Of a stretch of DNA of 64,000 nt, positions 63,833 to 64,000 are shown one piece after another. The notes below the pieces were generated by a model. It searched no databases and was not told where the DNA came from. It was given only the letters and a program-made list of their open reading frames with translations. This DNA is from Tethya wilhelma (taxonomy: Eukaryota > Porifera > Demospongiae > Tethyida > Tethyidae). Position 1 is the first letter of the stretch. Each line of letters starts with the position of its first letter. The stretch is from positions 11,499,823 through 11,563,822 of the forward strand of contig CAXIPT010000001.1 of the NCBI GenBank assembly GCA_964030475.1, read 5' to 3'. Both the position numbers and the translations under genes were made by a program.

Positions 63833-64000
63833 CAACGGGGTGGAGTGTGTTGTGGACTACTACTTTGAACTGACTGTTAGATCATGTGATTTGTGTACAA
63901 GTGTAGAATGTGCAACGTGCCATGCTCTCTGTCTTTTAAAGAAATGAGCCATTTGAATCGAAGTGTTATTGAACAGATAGAGGGTGAGTACAGGTATATG
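63833..64000 (+). mobile_element. BEL/Pao polypurine tract and start of 3' LTR
   Basis: The purine-rich ACGGGGTGGAGTG (63834-63846) precedes TGTTGTGGACTACTACTTTG, a TG-start LTR that continues past the window end. No second LTR was found inside the window, so the 5' part is either deleted or rearranged. Confidence 0.65.

Overview
The window is nuclear DNA from a multicellular animal: AT-rich, intron-containing and saturated with transposable elements. The one clearly conserved host gene is PRPF31, the U4/U6 snRNP splicing factor. The element mix (Penelope-like, BEL/Pao, hAT, Tc1/mariner-pogo-like DDE, BED, THAP, HIRAN, C48 protease, CXC, SAP and PHD modules, and many MITEs) suggests an early-branching invertebrate, most likely a sponge. 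That taxon is an inference and not proven here.

Layout. 0.9-3.9 kb: a nearly complete Penelope-like retroelement whose reading frame is broken once, at a U UUU UUA heptamer. 4.3-8.1 kb: a small unknown ORF, then a DNA transposon with convergent HIRAN/Ulp1-like and DDE transposase genes. 8.2-9.9 kb: a 1.7-kb repeat with an inverted partner at 39.6-41.4 kb. 10.2-34.5 kb: nine + strand exons of the 3' half of PRPF31. Its long introns are filled by nested elements: 9-bp-TSD foldback elements, a 4-bp-TSD element, a THAP/P2X7-ballast-like element, a decayed QYKN-motif ORF, a 1.2-kb tandem duplication and a hAT element. 36.1-38.1 kb: a kelch-repeat gene split by a 1.2-kb element with a 9-bp TSD, followed by a PHD finger ORF. 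41.5-49.0 kb: four minus strand exons of the 5' half of PRPF31. 49.3-61 kb: remnants and dispersed repeats, including a CXC-domain ORF. 61.4-64 kb: a C48/PHD remnant and a BEL/Pao retrotransposon that runs off the end.

The strongest observation is that PRPF31 is cut in two. Its 5' exons run on the minus strand at 48,979-41,531, and the next exon, in correct phase, is on the + strand at 10,205. The break coincides with the 1.7-kb inverted repeat pair, and a single N sits at the edge of one copy. Either the 9.9-39.6 kb block is inverted (mis-assembly or a heterozygous inversion) or the 8.2-kb junction is chimeric. Single Ns elsewhere (5173, 49322, 61993, 62189) look like contig joins.

The most system-like element is the HIRAN-Ulp1/DDE transposon at 5.2-8.1 kb. 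A separate fragment at 15.3 kb joins its terminal repeat to the leader found just before the HIRAN gene, which supports one element carrying a transposase and a putative SUMO/ubiquitin-protease accessory protein. Several frame breaks here fall in homopolymers, so some apparent pseudogenes may be sequence errors.
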